In this document: positions 17,385 to 25,604 of the stretch, piece after piece
Position numbering within the stretch: position 1 is the stretch's first letter
Layout: each line of letters begins with the position of its first letter
DNA from: Erythrobacteraceae bacterium CCH12-C2
GTDB lineage: Bacteria > Pseudomonadota > Alphaproteobacteria > Sphingomonadales > Sphingomonadaceae
Direction: 5' to 3'
DNA: 64,000 bases
Assembly: GCA_001556995.1 (NCBI GenBank)
Contig: LSKF01000106.1
Span: forward strand, 1 to 64,000
Translations under genes and position numbers: made by a program
The notes under the pieces: generated by a model
What the model was told of the DNA's origin: nothing
Seen by the model: only the letters and a program-made list of their open reading frames with translations
Database searches by the model: none

Positions 17385-18070
17385 GCCGCCCCACCGGCGA
17401 TGCTTTCGGCGATGATCGCGGCGAGCGCGTCGGCTTGTGCTGCGTCATCGTCAGGTTCGGCGCGCAGCCACAGTCCGGGACCGCCGAGCATGGATTGGGT
17501 AATTTCCGATTGCGTCGGGCTGAGGGTCGGTTCGGCGCTCTCCAGCGCGCGTAACATTTCGGCACCAATGGTCCAGCCGCCGAGGGTTAGACCCTCACTT
17601 CGGCCGATTGCGAGGAGTGCCTCGGAAGTCTCTGAAAGGCCTGCCTCACGTGATGCAATCGTGCGACCCCGGATCATCCCGCGCAGAAGTTTGGGACCGG
17701 ATTGCGCCGCATAGTGCCACCCCGGCAGTCCCTCCGGCACCAACAAGGCTCCGGCGCGGATCGCCAGCACATGGGTCGCTCTCAGCGCCTCCGCCGCTGC
17801 GCACGCCGCATCGCGCCAGCCTTCGAGGGTCTGTTCAGCCAGCGGCGCAAGGCTCTCGTTGCAGCCCGGCAGATCGGGCAGCATCGCATCGATCCCGGCC
17901 CGGTCGAGCCGCCGCATCACCTCAATCGTAAAGCGCCTGAGCTTGTTCGCTTCGTCAAACCACGCGGGCAGCACCAGCACCCGCGTATCGCGCTGACGGT
18001 CAAAGCCGACCACCTGTTCTTCGGTGCCCGAGCCGCCGTCTGGAGCGGGTCTGTTCCACGTGAAAATCAC
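17381..18070 (-). CDS. Hydrolase 2, exosortase A system-associated
   Basis: About 229 residues from GTG 18070 (VIFTWNRPAPDGG); the frame upstream of this codon is not family-like. It is an alpha/beta fold protein of the TIGR03101 type. VLVLPAWFDEANKLRRFTIE and LPDLPGCNESLAPLAEQTLEG are typical. The nucleophile position reads AIRAGALLV with arginine, so it is probably not a classical serine hydrolase. The start codon region contains a second parS-like sequence. It is followed by hydrolase 1 with a four-base overlap. Confidence 0.85.
   Translation of the reverse strand: MIFTWNRPAPDGGSGTEEQVVGFDRQRDTRVLVLPAWFDEANKLRRFTIEVMRRLDRAGIDAMLPDLPGCNESLAPLAEQTLEGWRDAACAAAEALRATHVLAIRAGALLVPEGLPGWHYAAQSGPKLLRGMIRGRTIASREAGLSETSEALLAIGRSEGLTLGGWTIGAEMLRALESAEPTLSPTQSEITQSMLGGPGLWLRAEPDDDAAQADALAAIIAESIAGGAA
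18052..18067. promoter_or_regulatory. Second parS-like sequence (degenerate)
   Basis: TGTTCCACGTGAAAAT, identical over its first 14 bases to the reverse complement of the site at 4711-4726, with the last two bases changed. It overlaps the first codons of hydrolase 2. One half-site is intact and the other degraded, so ParB binding would be weaker. Function inferred from the motif only. Confidence 0.4.
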
Positions 18071-18092
18071 GCAAAAACGGGCCTGAAGGGGG

Positions 18093-18401
18093 TCAAGACG
18101 GGGTCTGGAAGGGGGCCAGCTTGGCCTGTGCAAAGGCCAGCAAGCCGCCATAGGTTTCCAGCATTTCGCCGTCGACATCATCATCCTCGATGGTGATGCC
18201 AAGCCGGTCTTCCATCTCGGTCAGCAGACCCGCCACCGCCATCGAATCGAGTTCCGGCAGGTGTCCGAACAGGCCGGAATCCGGTCCGAACGCCGCCGCC
18301 TGCTCCGGATCAAGACCGAGCACATCGGCGATCAGCCCCTTCAGCGCAGCATCAAGCGCCGCTTCACCGGCGGCGTCATCCATCATCGAAGGGAGGCCCA
18401 T
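18093..18401 (-). CDS. Acyl carrier protein, exosortase A system-associated
   Basis: About 102 residues from ATG 18401 (MGLPSMMDDAAGEAAL); a shorter start at 18386 is possible. It is acidic and helical, with the phosphopantetheine serine at about residue 53 in the motif LPELDSMAVAGLLTEMEDRLG. It should carry a thioester-bound acyl or aminoacyl group loaded by the divergently encoded ligase. It lies between hydrolase 2 and the GNAT gene on the same strand, so the four minus-strand genes probably form one operon. Confidence 0.88.
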   Translation of the reverse strand: MGLPSMMDDAAGEAALDAALKGLIADVLGLDPEQAAAFGPDSGLFGHLPELDSMAVAGLLTEMEDRLGITIEDDDVDGEMLETYGGLLAFAQAKLAPFQTPS

Positions 18402-18442
18402 TACGCTATACCCATTCCTGTCCTCAGGCGAGGCCGCGGGGC

Positions 18443-19483
18443 TTAGCCATGCGCGGGCGCGGGTGCAAGCGCTGCGACCGCGGGGGAGCGCAAGGCGCGC
18501 AGGCGACGTTTGGCAAGCGGGCCCCAGGCGCGGGGCTGTGCCGGGTCGAGACAATCGATCCGGTAACGGGGACGCACCGCCTCCATCCAATCCGCCTTGT
18601 AGCTTTGATCGCCGGTGCCGAAATCAATCAGCGTCACCATGTCGGTATCGATCACATGGGCAAACAGCGCCGCGCTCAGCGTGGTGCCGGCCGAGAGATG
18701 CTTGTGGCTTTCGAGATGCGCAAGCTTGTGGATGTAGGCGATACCGTTCTCGACCGTCCAGCATTGCGCGGCAACGGCCTGCCCATCCGCCCGGGCCACG
18801 CCCAACCGCAGCCGCCCGGCCGCGCCCTCGCCTTGCGCAAAGGCGCGCAGCATCGCAGGCTGATCCTCGGCCGGTTTCCAGCTGGCGGCATAGATCGCCT
18901 CGTATTCGGCCCAAACGGCGGGATCGAAGTGGGTTAGCACTGCGGTCTCGGCCTTCTTCGACTTGCGTTTGAGGGTGGTGCGCAGCGTGCCGGGGCGGCT
19001 TGCCCAATATTCGGCGAAGCTGCGTCCGCCGACGGGGAGGACGTGGTTGATGTCACATTCCTCGACTGCAACGTGCCAGCCTGCGCTGTGAAAAGCCCGT
19101 GCGAGGCGCTCGGCCGAGCCATCTTCCCCCGGCACGGGTTCGAACGTGACGCGGTAGCCTCGGCTCTTGAGTTGGCGCGCAAGTCCTTCCAGCAGCCGGT
19201 CGCCCGCCGCACCCGCCGGGGCGAGTTGGCGCCAAGTGAAGCTGTACCAGTTGCGCAAGGGGTTGATGCGTCCGCGATCCTCGGTCAGCGCCAGTGCGGC
19301 GGTGCTATCGGCATCGCTGGCGATCGCGATCAGCGGGGTGAGGCCGGTCTCGGCCAGCAGCGCATACCACTCGGCCCGGTCGAACGGCGCAGCGGCCGGC
19401 AGCGCAGACAGCGCTTGCAAGACGTCAACGCTATCGTGATACCGCGCTTCGATCACTGAAAGACTGCTCCCGTTGATGCTCAA
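18443..19483 (-). CDS. GNAT-family acetyltransferase of the XrtA locus (BioF2-like)
   Basis: Up to 346 residues from TTG 19483, which has an AGGA site nine bases upstream; GTG 19456 is an alternative that avoids overlap with the divergent ligase gene. The C-terminal half has the FemAB/BioF2-like GNAT pattern: WASRPGTLRTTLKRKSKK, WKPAEDQPAMLRAF, AAQCWTVENGIAYIHKLAH and FGTGDQSYKADWM. It probably acylates a sugar or an ACP-bound precursor in exopolysaccharide synthesis. The substrate is unknown. It is the first gene of the minus-strand quartet. Confidence 0.82.
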   Translation of the reverse strand: MSINGSSLSVIEARYHDSVDVLQALSALPAAAPFDRAEWYALLAETGLTPLIAIASDADSTAALALTEDRGRINPLRNWYSFTWRQLAPAGAAGDRLLEGLARQLKSRGYRVTFEPVPGEDGSAERLARAFHSAGWHVAVEECDINHVLPVGGRSFAEYWASRPGTLRTTLKRKSKKAETAVLTHFDPAVWAEYEAIYAASWKPAEDQPAMLRAFAQGEGAAGRLRLGVARADGQAVAAQCWTVENGIAYIHKLAHLESHKHLSAGTTLSAALFAHVIDTDMVTLIDFGTGDQSYKADWMEAVRPRYRIDCLDPAQPRAWGPLAKRRLRALRSPAVAALAPAPAHG

Positions 19484-21023
19484 TCCGCCCGTTCCTGCCC
19501 CACGTCCGCTCGATCACTTGGCCGAATTGGCCGAGGCGGCGGGGCATGGCGAGCGTCCGGCGCTGGGCTTGCGCGAGGGCAGCCTTAACCACAATCAGTT
19601 AAGACAGCGTGTTGCTCTGCTCTCCGGATGGCTGGCCGAGATGGTGCCGGAACGCGGCGCGCGGGTCGCCAGCTGGGCGGCGAAGAGCGAGCTTACTTGC
19701 CTTATGCCGCTGGCAGCGGCACGGGCCGGGCTGGTGCATGTGCCGATCAACCCGCTTCTGAAGCGTGCGCAGGCGGCGCATATCCTTGCCGATAGCGGTA
19801 CGCGGCTGCTGATCGGGACGGGCGCGCGGCTTGCCTCGCTGGAGCCGGGCGATCTGCCCCCCGGTTGCGCGGCGCTGGGCGAGGCTGAGGCGCTGGTTGC
19901 GGCAGAGGCGGCGGCGCGCGCGCTCGGGCCGTCCGAGGACGATCCGGCAGAGCTCGCCGCAATCCTCTACACTTCGGGTTCGACCGGGCGGCCCAAGGGC
20001 GTGATGCTGAGCCATGCCAATATGTGGCTGGGTGCCGTCAGCGTGGCGGATTACCTCGGGCTCGCAGAGGATGATGTGACGCTAGCGGTATTGCCGCTGT
20101 CCTTCGACTATGGCCAGAACCAGCTTTTGAGCACTTGGTTTGCGGGCGGCTGCGTTGTGCCGCTCGATTTTCTTTTCCCCAAGGATGTCGCCAAGGCCTG
20201 CGCGAAGCATGGCGTCACGACGCTGGCGGCCGTGCCGCCGCTGTGGGTGCAACTGACCGAGATCGAGTGGCCGGAAGATGCGCGCGCACCCTTGCGGCGG
20301 CTTACCAATAGCGGCGGGGCCTTGACCGTCGAGCTGGTGCGGGGCTTGCGCAGCCTTTTCCCGCAAGCCGACCTGTTCCCGATGTATGGCCTGACCGAGG
20401 CGTTCCGCTCGACTTACCTTGATCCCGCGCTGGTGGACACGCATCCCACCTCGATGGGCAAGGCGATCCCCTTTGCCGAGATCCTCGTCATCAATGACGC
20501 AGGCGAGGTTGCCGCTGATGGCGAGGAGGGGGAGCTTGTCCATTGCGGCCCGCTGGTAGCGCAGGGGTACTGGCAAGACCCCGAACGTACTGCGGAACGC
20601 TTCCGGCCCGCGCCCGCCGCCTCGGTCTATGGCGGCACCGCTGTCTGGTCGGGCGACCGTGTGCGGCGGGATGCGGACGGCCTGCTCTATTTTGCCGGCC
20701 GGCGCGATGCGATGATCAAGAGCGCGGGCAACCGCATCAGCCCGCAGGAGATCGAGGAGGCCGCGCTCGCCACCGGACTGGTGGCCGAAGCCGTGGCACT
20801 CGGCGTTGCCGACCCGCGGCTAGGGCAGGCGGTGCATCTGGTGGTGCGCGGCGGCGAGGATGACGCCTTGCGCGCCGAACTCTCCAAGCGGCTCAAGCGT
20901 GACCTTCCCAATTTCATGCAGCCCCAGCATATTCACTGGCGCGCGGCGATGCCCTTGAACCCCAATGGCAAGATCGACCGCACCGCCTTGCAGGCGCAGC
21001 TCAACGAGGAATTTGCCCCATGA
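19476..21023 (+). CDS. Acyl-CoA ligase (AMP-forming), exosortase A system-associated
   Basis: About 515 residues from ATG 19476, with its first bases overlapping the longest form of the divergent GNAT gene. ANL-family motifs are ILYTSGSTGRPKGVMLSH, MYGLTEAFRSTYLDP, WSGDRVRRDADGLLYFAGRRD and the terminal NPNGKIDRTAL lysine. It matches the XrtA ligase family (TIGR03098), expected to adenylate a carboxylate and load it on the neighbouring ACP. The stop overlaps the decarboxylase start (ATGA), giving a coupled pair. Confidence 0.92.
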   Translation: MLNPPVPAPRPLDHLAELAEAAGHGERPALGLREGSLNHNQLRQRVALLSGWLAEMVPERGARVASWAAKSELTCLMPLAAARAGLVHVPINPLLKRAQAAHILADSGTRLLIGTGARLASLEPGDLPPGCAALGEAEALVAAEAAARALGPSEDDPAELAAILYTSGSTGRPKGVMLSHANMWLGAVSVADYLGLAEDDVTLAVLPLSFDYGQNQLLSTWFAGGCVVPLDFLFPKDVAKACAKHGVTTLAAVPPLWVQLTEIEWPEDARAPLRRLTNSGGALTVELVRGLRSLFPQADLFPMYGLTEAFRSTYLDPALVDTHPTSMGKAIPFAEILVINDAGEVAADGEEGELVHCGPLVAQGYWQDPERTAERFRPAPAASVYGGTAVWSGDRVRRDADGLLYFAGRRDAMIKSAGNRISPQEIEEAALATGLVAEAVALGVADPRLGQAVHLVVRGGEDDALRAELSKRLKRDLPNFMQPQHIHWRAAMPLNPNGKIDRTALQAQLNEEFAP

Positions 21024-22246
21024 AGCCCGTCGGCCCGATCCCTCCCGGTTACAAGGCCATCGGCGGCGAGCTCGCCATCGGCGGCAAGCGCGCCTCCGAG
21101 TTGGTGGCCGAGGCGGGGCGCACGCCGCTGTTCGTCTATTCCCGCGCGCATCTCGATGCCCGCGTGGCGGAATTGCGCGCGGGTCTGCCTGCCCGCGTGG
21201 GACTGAATTTTGCGGTGAAGGCCAACCCGCATCTCGCGGTGATCGGGCATATGGCCCCTCTGGTCGACGGGTTCGACATTGCGTCCTCGGGCGAATTGGG
21301 CCTGTGCATCGCGGTCGGGATTGACCCTGCGCGCATCAGCTTTGCCGGCCCCGGCAAGCGCGACGATGAGCTCGAAGCCGCGATCGGTACAGGCGTGACG
21401 CTCAATTGCGAGAGCGAGGGCGAAGCTGCCCGCGCGCTGGCGATCGGCGAGCGGCTGGGCATACGTCCGCGCATCGCCATACGGGTCAACCCGTCCTTCG
21501 AGATGAAGGGCTCCGGCATGAAGATGGGCGGCGGGGCCAAGCAATTCGGCGTCGATGCTGAGCGAGTGCCCGCTCTCGCGCGCTATGTGATCGCGGCGGG
21601 GGCCGAATGGCGGGGCCTCCACATCTTCACCGGCAGCCAGACGCTGAGCGCGGAGGCGATTATCGAGGCCCAGGCCAACGTGCTGACACTCGCGGCGGAG
21701 CTTGCCGAAGCGATCGGGCATGGGCTGCCAAAGCTCAACATGGGCGGCGGGCTGGGCATTCCCTACTTCCCGGGTGACGAGCCCGTTGATCTCGCCAAGG
21801 TTGGTGCAGCGCTGACGGAACGCGTCGCGGCGCTGCCATCTGTGCTGGCCGAGACCGAGCTCTGCATGGAATTGGGCCGCTATCTGGTGGGGGAGGCGGG
21901 GGTCTATCTCACCCGGATCATCGATCGCAAGGTTAGCCATGGGGTGACTTACCTCATCACCGACGGCGGCCTGCATCACCAGCTGGCGGCTTCGGGCAAT
22001 TTCGGCACCGTGGTGCGGCGCAATTATCCCTCAGCGATTGCAACGCGTTATGACGCGGCGCCGACAGAGGAAGTTAACATTGTGGGGTGCCTGTGTACCC
22101 CGCTTGATCGGCTCGCCGATGCCGCCGCGATGCCCCATGCCGAGGTGGGCGATCTGGTCGCGGTGTTCTGCGCCGGGGCTTACGGTGCCACCGCCAGTCC
22201 GGCGGCGTTCCTAGGCCATGGCCCGGCGGCGGAATTGCTGGTCTGA
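21020..22246 (+). CDS. PLP-dependent decarboxylase, exosortase A system-associated
   Basis: A 408-residue fold-type III PLP enzyme related to diaminopimelate and ornithine decarboxylases (TIGR03099). The lysine that binds PLP is K67 in LNFAVKANPHLAV. NMGGGLGIPYFPGDEP supplies the phosphate-binding glycines, and VGCLCTPLDRLA with GAYGATASPA completes the active site. It probably decarboxylates an amino acid to give an amine for the polymer or an ACP-linked intermediate. It ends the ligase-decarboxylase pair; 203 bases then separate it from the export block. Confidence 0.92.
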   Translation: MKPVGPIPPGYKAIGGELAIGGKRASELVAEAGRTPLFVYSRAHLDARVAELRAGLPARVGLNFAVKANPHLAVIGHMAPLVDGFDIASSGELGLCIAVGIDPARISFAGPGKRDDELEAAIGTGVTLNCESEGEAARALAIGERLGIRPRIAIRVNPSFEMKGSGMKMGGGAKQFGVDAERVPALARYVIAAGAEWRGLHIFTGSQTLSAEAIIEAQANVLTLAAELAEAIGHGLPKLNMGGGLGIPYFPGDEPVDLAKVGAALTERVAALPSVLAETELCMELGRYLVGEAGVYLTRIIDRKVSHGVTYLITDGGLHHQLAASGNFGTVVRRNYPSAIATRYDAAPTEEVNIVGCLCTPLDRLADAAAMPHAEVGDLVAVFCAGAYGATASPAAFLGHGPAAELLV

Positions 22247-22300
22247 AACATCGCCCCGCGGGCCGTTAACGCGGCCCAATTCGGCTGTCCCGGATCGGGA

Positions 22301-22316
22301 TGGGGCCGGATTTGCC
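22301..22316 (+). promoter_or_regulatory. Candidate sigma-54 (RpoN) -24/-12 promoter of the XrtA export operon
   Basis: TGGGGCCGGATTTGCC has the invariant GG-N10-GC spacing and matches the consensus TGGCACG-N4-TTGC at T, G, G, C and TTGC. It sits in the only sizeable intergenic gap of the plus-strand block, about 134 bases before the export lipoprotein ATG. PEP-CTERM exopolysaccharide genes are reported to depend on RpoN with the PrsK/PrsR two-component pair in floc-forming betaproteobacteria. The regulator is not in this window. Confidence 0.45.
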
Positions 22317-22449
22317 GCTGTATAACTAACAATATGTTCACCATTTCCGGCGACAAGCGATGCCTAAACCGGGCGGGGTGTGTTGCAGGTCGCTCCTGCG
22401 TGGGCACAGGTCGCTCGGCAACACGAAGATGGCCAAGGATCCAAGACTA

Positions 22450-23091
22450 ATGTCCCAGCATGAGCCCCTCTTTCGTTTCACGGCTCTCGGCCTTGCCGCC
22501 GCCCTGCTGGCGAGCTGTGGGGGCGGCCGCCCGCAATTGCCCTCGGCCAGCTATGGCGATGGCAGTGTTGCTCCTTCCGAGGAATACACCATCGGGCCGC
22601 TCGACGAGATCACTATCCACGTTTGGCGCAACCCCGAACTCAGCGCCGACAAGGTCCGGGTGCGCCCGGATGGTCGCCTGACGATCCCGCTGGTGCAGGA
22701 CATCCCGGCGGTGGGCAAGACCGCGACCGAATTGCAAAACTACATCGCGGGCGAACTGTCCAAGTATATCGAGCAGCCGATCGTCTCGGTGATCGTCAAC
22801 ACGCCCGAGGGTAACTTCACCCAGCAGGTGCGTATCATCGGCGCGACGCAGCAGCCTGCTTCGATCCCGTTCCGCGCCAACATGACCGTGCTGGATGCGA
22901 TGATCGCGGTGGGCGGGCTCAACGAATTCGCGGCCGGCAACCGCGCCAAGCTGATCCGCATCGACCGCGAAAAGGGAACGCAGACCGAATATCGCCTGCG
23001 TTTGACCGATCTGATCCGCAAAGGCGATTCGAGCGCCAACGTGATGCTGAAGCCGGGCGACACGATCATCATTCCCGAGAGCCGATTCTAA
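22450..23091 (+). CDS. Polysaccharide export lipoprotein, XrtA system (Wza/OPX family)
   Basis: About 213 residues from ATG 22450 (MSQHEPLFRFTALGL); an in-frame ATG at 22429 is possible. The lipobox LAAALLASC anchors it in the outer membrane. The polysaccharide export domain follows (YTIGPLDEITIHVWRNPELS, VRPDGRLTIPLVQDIPAVG), then an SLBB-like domain (GATQQPASIPFRANMTVLDA) ending LKPGDTIIIPESRF. It is shorter than Wza, as usual for the TIGR03027 family. It should form the outer part of the export channel with the chain-length protein and the barrel protein encoded next. Confidence 0.93.
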   Translation: MSQHEPLFRFTALGLAAALLASCGGGRPQLPSASYGDGSVAPSEEYTIGPLDEITIHVWRNPELSADKVRVRPDGRLTIPLVQDIPAVGKTATELQNYIAGELSKYIEQPIVSVIVNTPEGNFTQQVRIIGATQQPASIPFRANMTVLDAMIAVGGLNEFAAGNRAKLIRIDREKGTQTEYRLRLTDLIRKGDSSANVMLKPGDTIIIPESRF

Positions 23092-23106
23092 GGGGCGCGC
23101 CGGGGG

Positions 23107-24630
23107 ATGAGCGAAATCTTTGACGAGCTGCGCGCGGCGCTTTGGTCGATCTGGAATCGCCGCTGGATCGCGATTGCGACCGCTTGGGCCGTGTGCCTCA
23201 TGGGTTGGTTGGTCGTCGCCATGATCCCCAATTCCTATGAGTCCAAGGCGCGCGTCTATGTCGATGTCGAGGATGTGCTGTCCAAGCAGCTCGGCATTGC
23301 CGGTGACGGCAAGGACGAAGTCATGCGCGTGCGCCAAACGCTGTCGAGTGCCAAAAACCTTGAGAAAGTGATCACTTCGACCCGGCTGGGCGAGGGCATT
23401 ACCGAGCGCGGCGCGCTTGATGCGACCATCGCCGAGCTCGAAAAGAAGGTGCAGGTCACGAGTGAGCAGGACAACCTGTTCGAAATCACCGCCACCATTG
23501 GTCGCCGCGATCTGAGCGATGCCGAAAGCGCGGTGCTCGCGCGCGATGTGGTGCAAAAGCTGCTCGATATCCTGCGCGAGGAGCACATCGTCGGCAACCG
23601 CACCGGGATCAGCACCGCAATCGGCGACCTCGACCGTCAGCTCGACGAGCGCAAGCTTGAGCTGGAGCAGGCCGAACAGCGCCGCCTTGCCTTTGAGGCG
23701 CAATATCCCGAGCTGGTCGGTGGTTCGGACACGCTTTCGAACAAGGTCCAGCAGGCGCGTGCCGAGCTGCGCAATGTTGAAGCCGATCTGGCCGCCGCGG
23801 AAAGCGGTCTTGCGGCCATCACGAGCCAGCTCGCGAGCACGCCGCGCTTGTTACCGAGCACGGGCCGCGATGCAGTTGGCCCCCGCGCGGCGCTGCAGCA
23901 GGCGCAGACCCAGCTGGCAGAACTGCGCTCGCGCGGGCTGACCGATAATCACCCCGACGTCGTTGCCACCACCAAGCAGGTCACGATCCTCGCCAAGCAG
24001 GCTGCGGCTGCAGGTGATGATGCCAGCGGTACGCCCAATCCCGCCCATGCCTCGCTGATGGCGATCCGCAGCGAGCGGCAGGCGTCGGTCGAAGCCTTGC
24101 AGGCCCGCCGTGCGGCGCTCCAAAGCGATTTTGCTGGGCTGATGGCAAGTCAGGCGAGCGAGCCGGAGGTGGCAGCCGAAGCCAACCGCATCAGCCGTGA
24201 TTACGATGTGCTGCGCAAGAATTACGAAAAGCTGCTCGAAGATCGCGAGGCGCTGCGGACCCGCGGCAAGGTTGAGGACTCAGCGAGCCAATTCCGGTTC
24301 GATGTAATCCAGCAGCCCGTCGTGCCGCAAAAGCCGGCTGCGCCCAATCGTCCGCTGTTGCTGTTTGGCGTGCTGATCGCTGGGGTGGGGGCCGGGATGG
24401 CGGTGGCTTATGCGCTGAGCCAGCTGCGTTCGAGCTTTGCCACGCCCCAAAAGTTGGAACGCGCCTTCGATCTTCCTGTGATCGGCGCGATCTCGCTGAC
24501 CATGTCCGATGCGGTCAAGGCGGTGGAGCGCAAGCGACTGAAGCAATTCGCCGGAGTCTGCGCCGGGTTGGTGGCGGTGTTCGTGATCCTGCTCGGGATC
24601 GAGGTCGTCTCGATCGGAACGATTGCGTGA
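23107..24630 (+). CDS. Polysaccharide chain-length determinant, XrtA system (Wzc/GumC type)
   Basis: A 507-residue inner-membrane co-polymerase (TIGR03007 type). A membrane segment near residues 21-42 (IAIATAWAVCLMGWLVVAMI) is followed by the Wzz periplasmic domain, a long coiled-coil region about residues 170-390, and a second membrane segment with the Pro-rich PQKPAAPNRPLLLFGVL near residue 410. Unusually for Wzz proteins, a further hydrophobic segment ends the protein (VCAGLVAVFVILLGIEV). The tyrosine kinase domain is encoded separately by the next gene. Confidence 0.93.
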   Translation: MSEIFDELRAALWSIWNRRWIAIATAWAVCLMGWLVVAMIPNSYESKARVYVDVEDVLSKQLGIAGDGKDEVMRVRQTLSSAKNLEKVITSTRLGEGITERGALDATIAELEKKVQVTSEQDNLFEITATIGRRDLSDAESAVLARDVVQKLLDILREEHIVGNRTGISTAIGDLDRQLDERKLELEQAEQRRLAFEAQYPELVGGSDTLSNKVQQARAELRNVEADLAAAESGLAAITSQLASTPRLLPSTGRDAVGPRAALQQAQTQLAELRSRGLTDNHPDVVATTKQVTILAKQAAAAGDDASGTPNPAHASLMAIRSERQASVEALQARRAALQSDFAGLMASQASEPEVAAEANRISRDYDVLRKNYEKLLEDREALRTRGKVEDSASQFRFDVIQQPVVPQKPAAPNRPLLLFGVLIAGVGAGMAVAYALSQLRSSFATPQKLERAFDLPVIGAISLTMSDAVKAVERKRLKQFAGVCAGLVAVFVILLGIEVVSIGTIA

Positions 24631-24646
24631 GGGTGGGGACAGGACT

Positions 24647-25603
24647 GTGACCGAACAAGGCAAGATCAACCGCGAAGGGGCTCGCCCGGCATCGCTGTTC
24701 GAACGGGCGGATGCGAGCTTCGGGCTGAACCCGCTCAACGCCAAGCCGCGCTTGCCCGAGGTGCCGCCGGTGCCCGAGGCCCTGCGCCGTGCGCCCGCCC
24801 CCCAGCAGCGCTCTGCGCCGTCAGGTGCGTACGCAGCCGCCGAACCCTTGGCCGAAGCGCCGCGTGCGGTGGCGTTTTGCGGACCGTTCGTGGCAATTGA
24901 CCGCCAGCATCTCGATGATGGCGGGCTGATTGTCCCCGAGGATCCTGTCACCGGTCTGCTCGAAGAGTTTCGGATCGTGAAGCGCGAGGTTCTCGCTGAT
25001 GCCCGCGCTGGGGGCAGCCCGCTCGCGCGCCGCATTCTTGTGTGCTCGCCGCATGCGGGCGAGGGCAAGACCTACTGCGCCACCAACCTCGCCATCGCGC
25101 TTGCTGCCGAACGCGGGCTTGAGGTGTTGCTGGTCGATGCCGATGTGGTCAATCCCTCGGTGTGCGACCGGCTTGGGATCGATCCTGACCAAGGGCTGAT
25201 GGACGCCCTCGCTGACCCGGCGATCCAGCCCGAAAAGCTGGTGATCGAAACCGACATTCCGGGGCTGTTCGTGCTGCCCGCAGGCACGGCGACCGTGCTG
25301 GACGCCGAATATCTCGCCAGTGCGCGCACGGCTGAGGTGCTTGACCGCCTGACGGTCGGTGCACCTGATCGCATTCTGATTTTCGACACGCCGCCCGCGC
25401 TCGCCGCTTCGCCTGCCGCCGAACTGGCCCAGCATGTCGGCCAGACTTTGCTGGTGGTGCGCGCGGACGAGACCAGCCGGGCGGCCTTGGAGGACGCCCA
25501 GCAACTGCTCTCGGCGTGTGGCGACATTAAGCTGCTGCTCAATGCTGCGCGCTACAGCCCCTCAGGCCGGCGCTTTGGCAGCTATGGAGCCAGGGGGAAG
25601 TAA
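24647..25603 (+). CDS. Polysaccharide biosynthesis tyrosine autokinase, XrtA system
   Basis: About 318 residues from GTG 24647, preceded by AGGA. It is the cytoplasmic BY-kinase partner of the chain-length protein (TIGR03018). Walker A is CSPHAGEGKTYCATNLAIA at about residues 133-151, Walker A' is EVLLVDADVV and Walker B is DRILIFDTPP. The first 100 residues are a Pro/Ala-rich linker. The C-terminal tyrosine cluster is reduced to two tyrosines (RYSPSGRRFGSYGARGK), fewer than in Wzc, so autophosphorylation capacity may be limited. Confidence 0.92.
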   Translation: MTEQGKINREGARPASLFERADASFGLNPLNAKPRLPEVPPVPEALRRAPAPQQRSAPSGAYAAAEPLAEAPRAVAFCGPFVAIDRQHLDDGGLIVPEDPVTGLLEEFRIVKREVLADARAGGSPLARRILVCSPHAGEGKTYCATNLAIALAAERGLEVLLVDADVVNPSVCDRLGIDPDQGLMDALADPAIQPEKLVIETDIPGLFVLPAGTATVLDAEYLASARTAEVLDRLTVGAPDRILIFDTPPALAASPAAELAQHVGQTLLVVRADETSRAALEDAQQLLSACGDIKLLLNAARYSPSGRRFGSYGARGK

Positions 25604-25604
25604 T

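Noticed and set aside
22247..22290. Terminator hairpin after the PLP decarboxylase
   Set aside because: GGGCCG pairs with a CGGCCC-like arm, but there is no following T run and the stem is imperfect.
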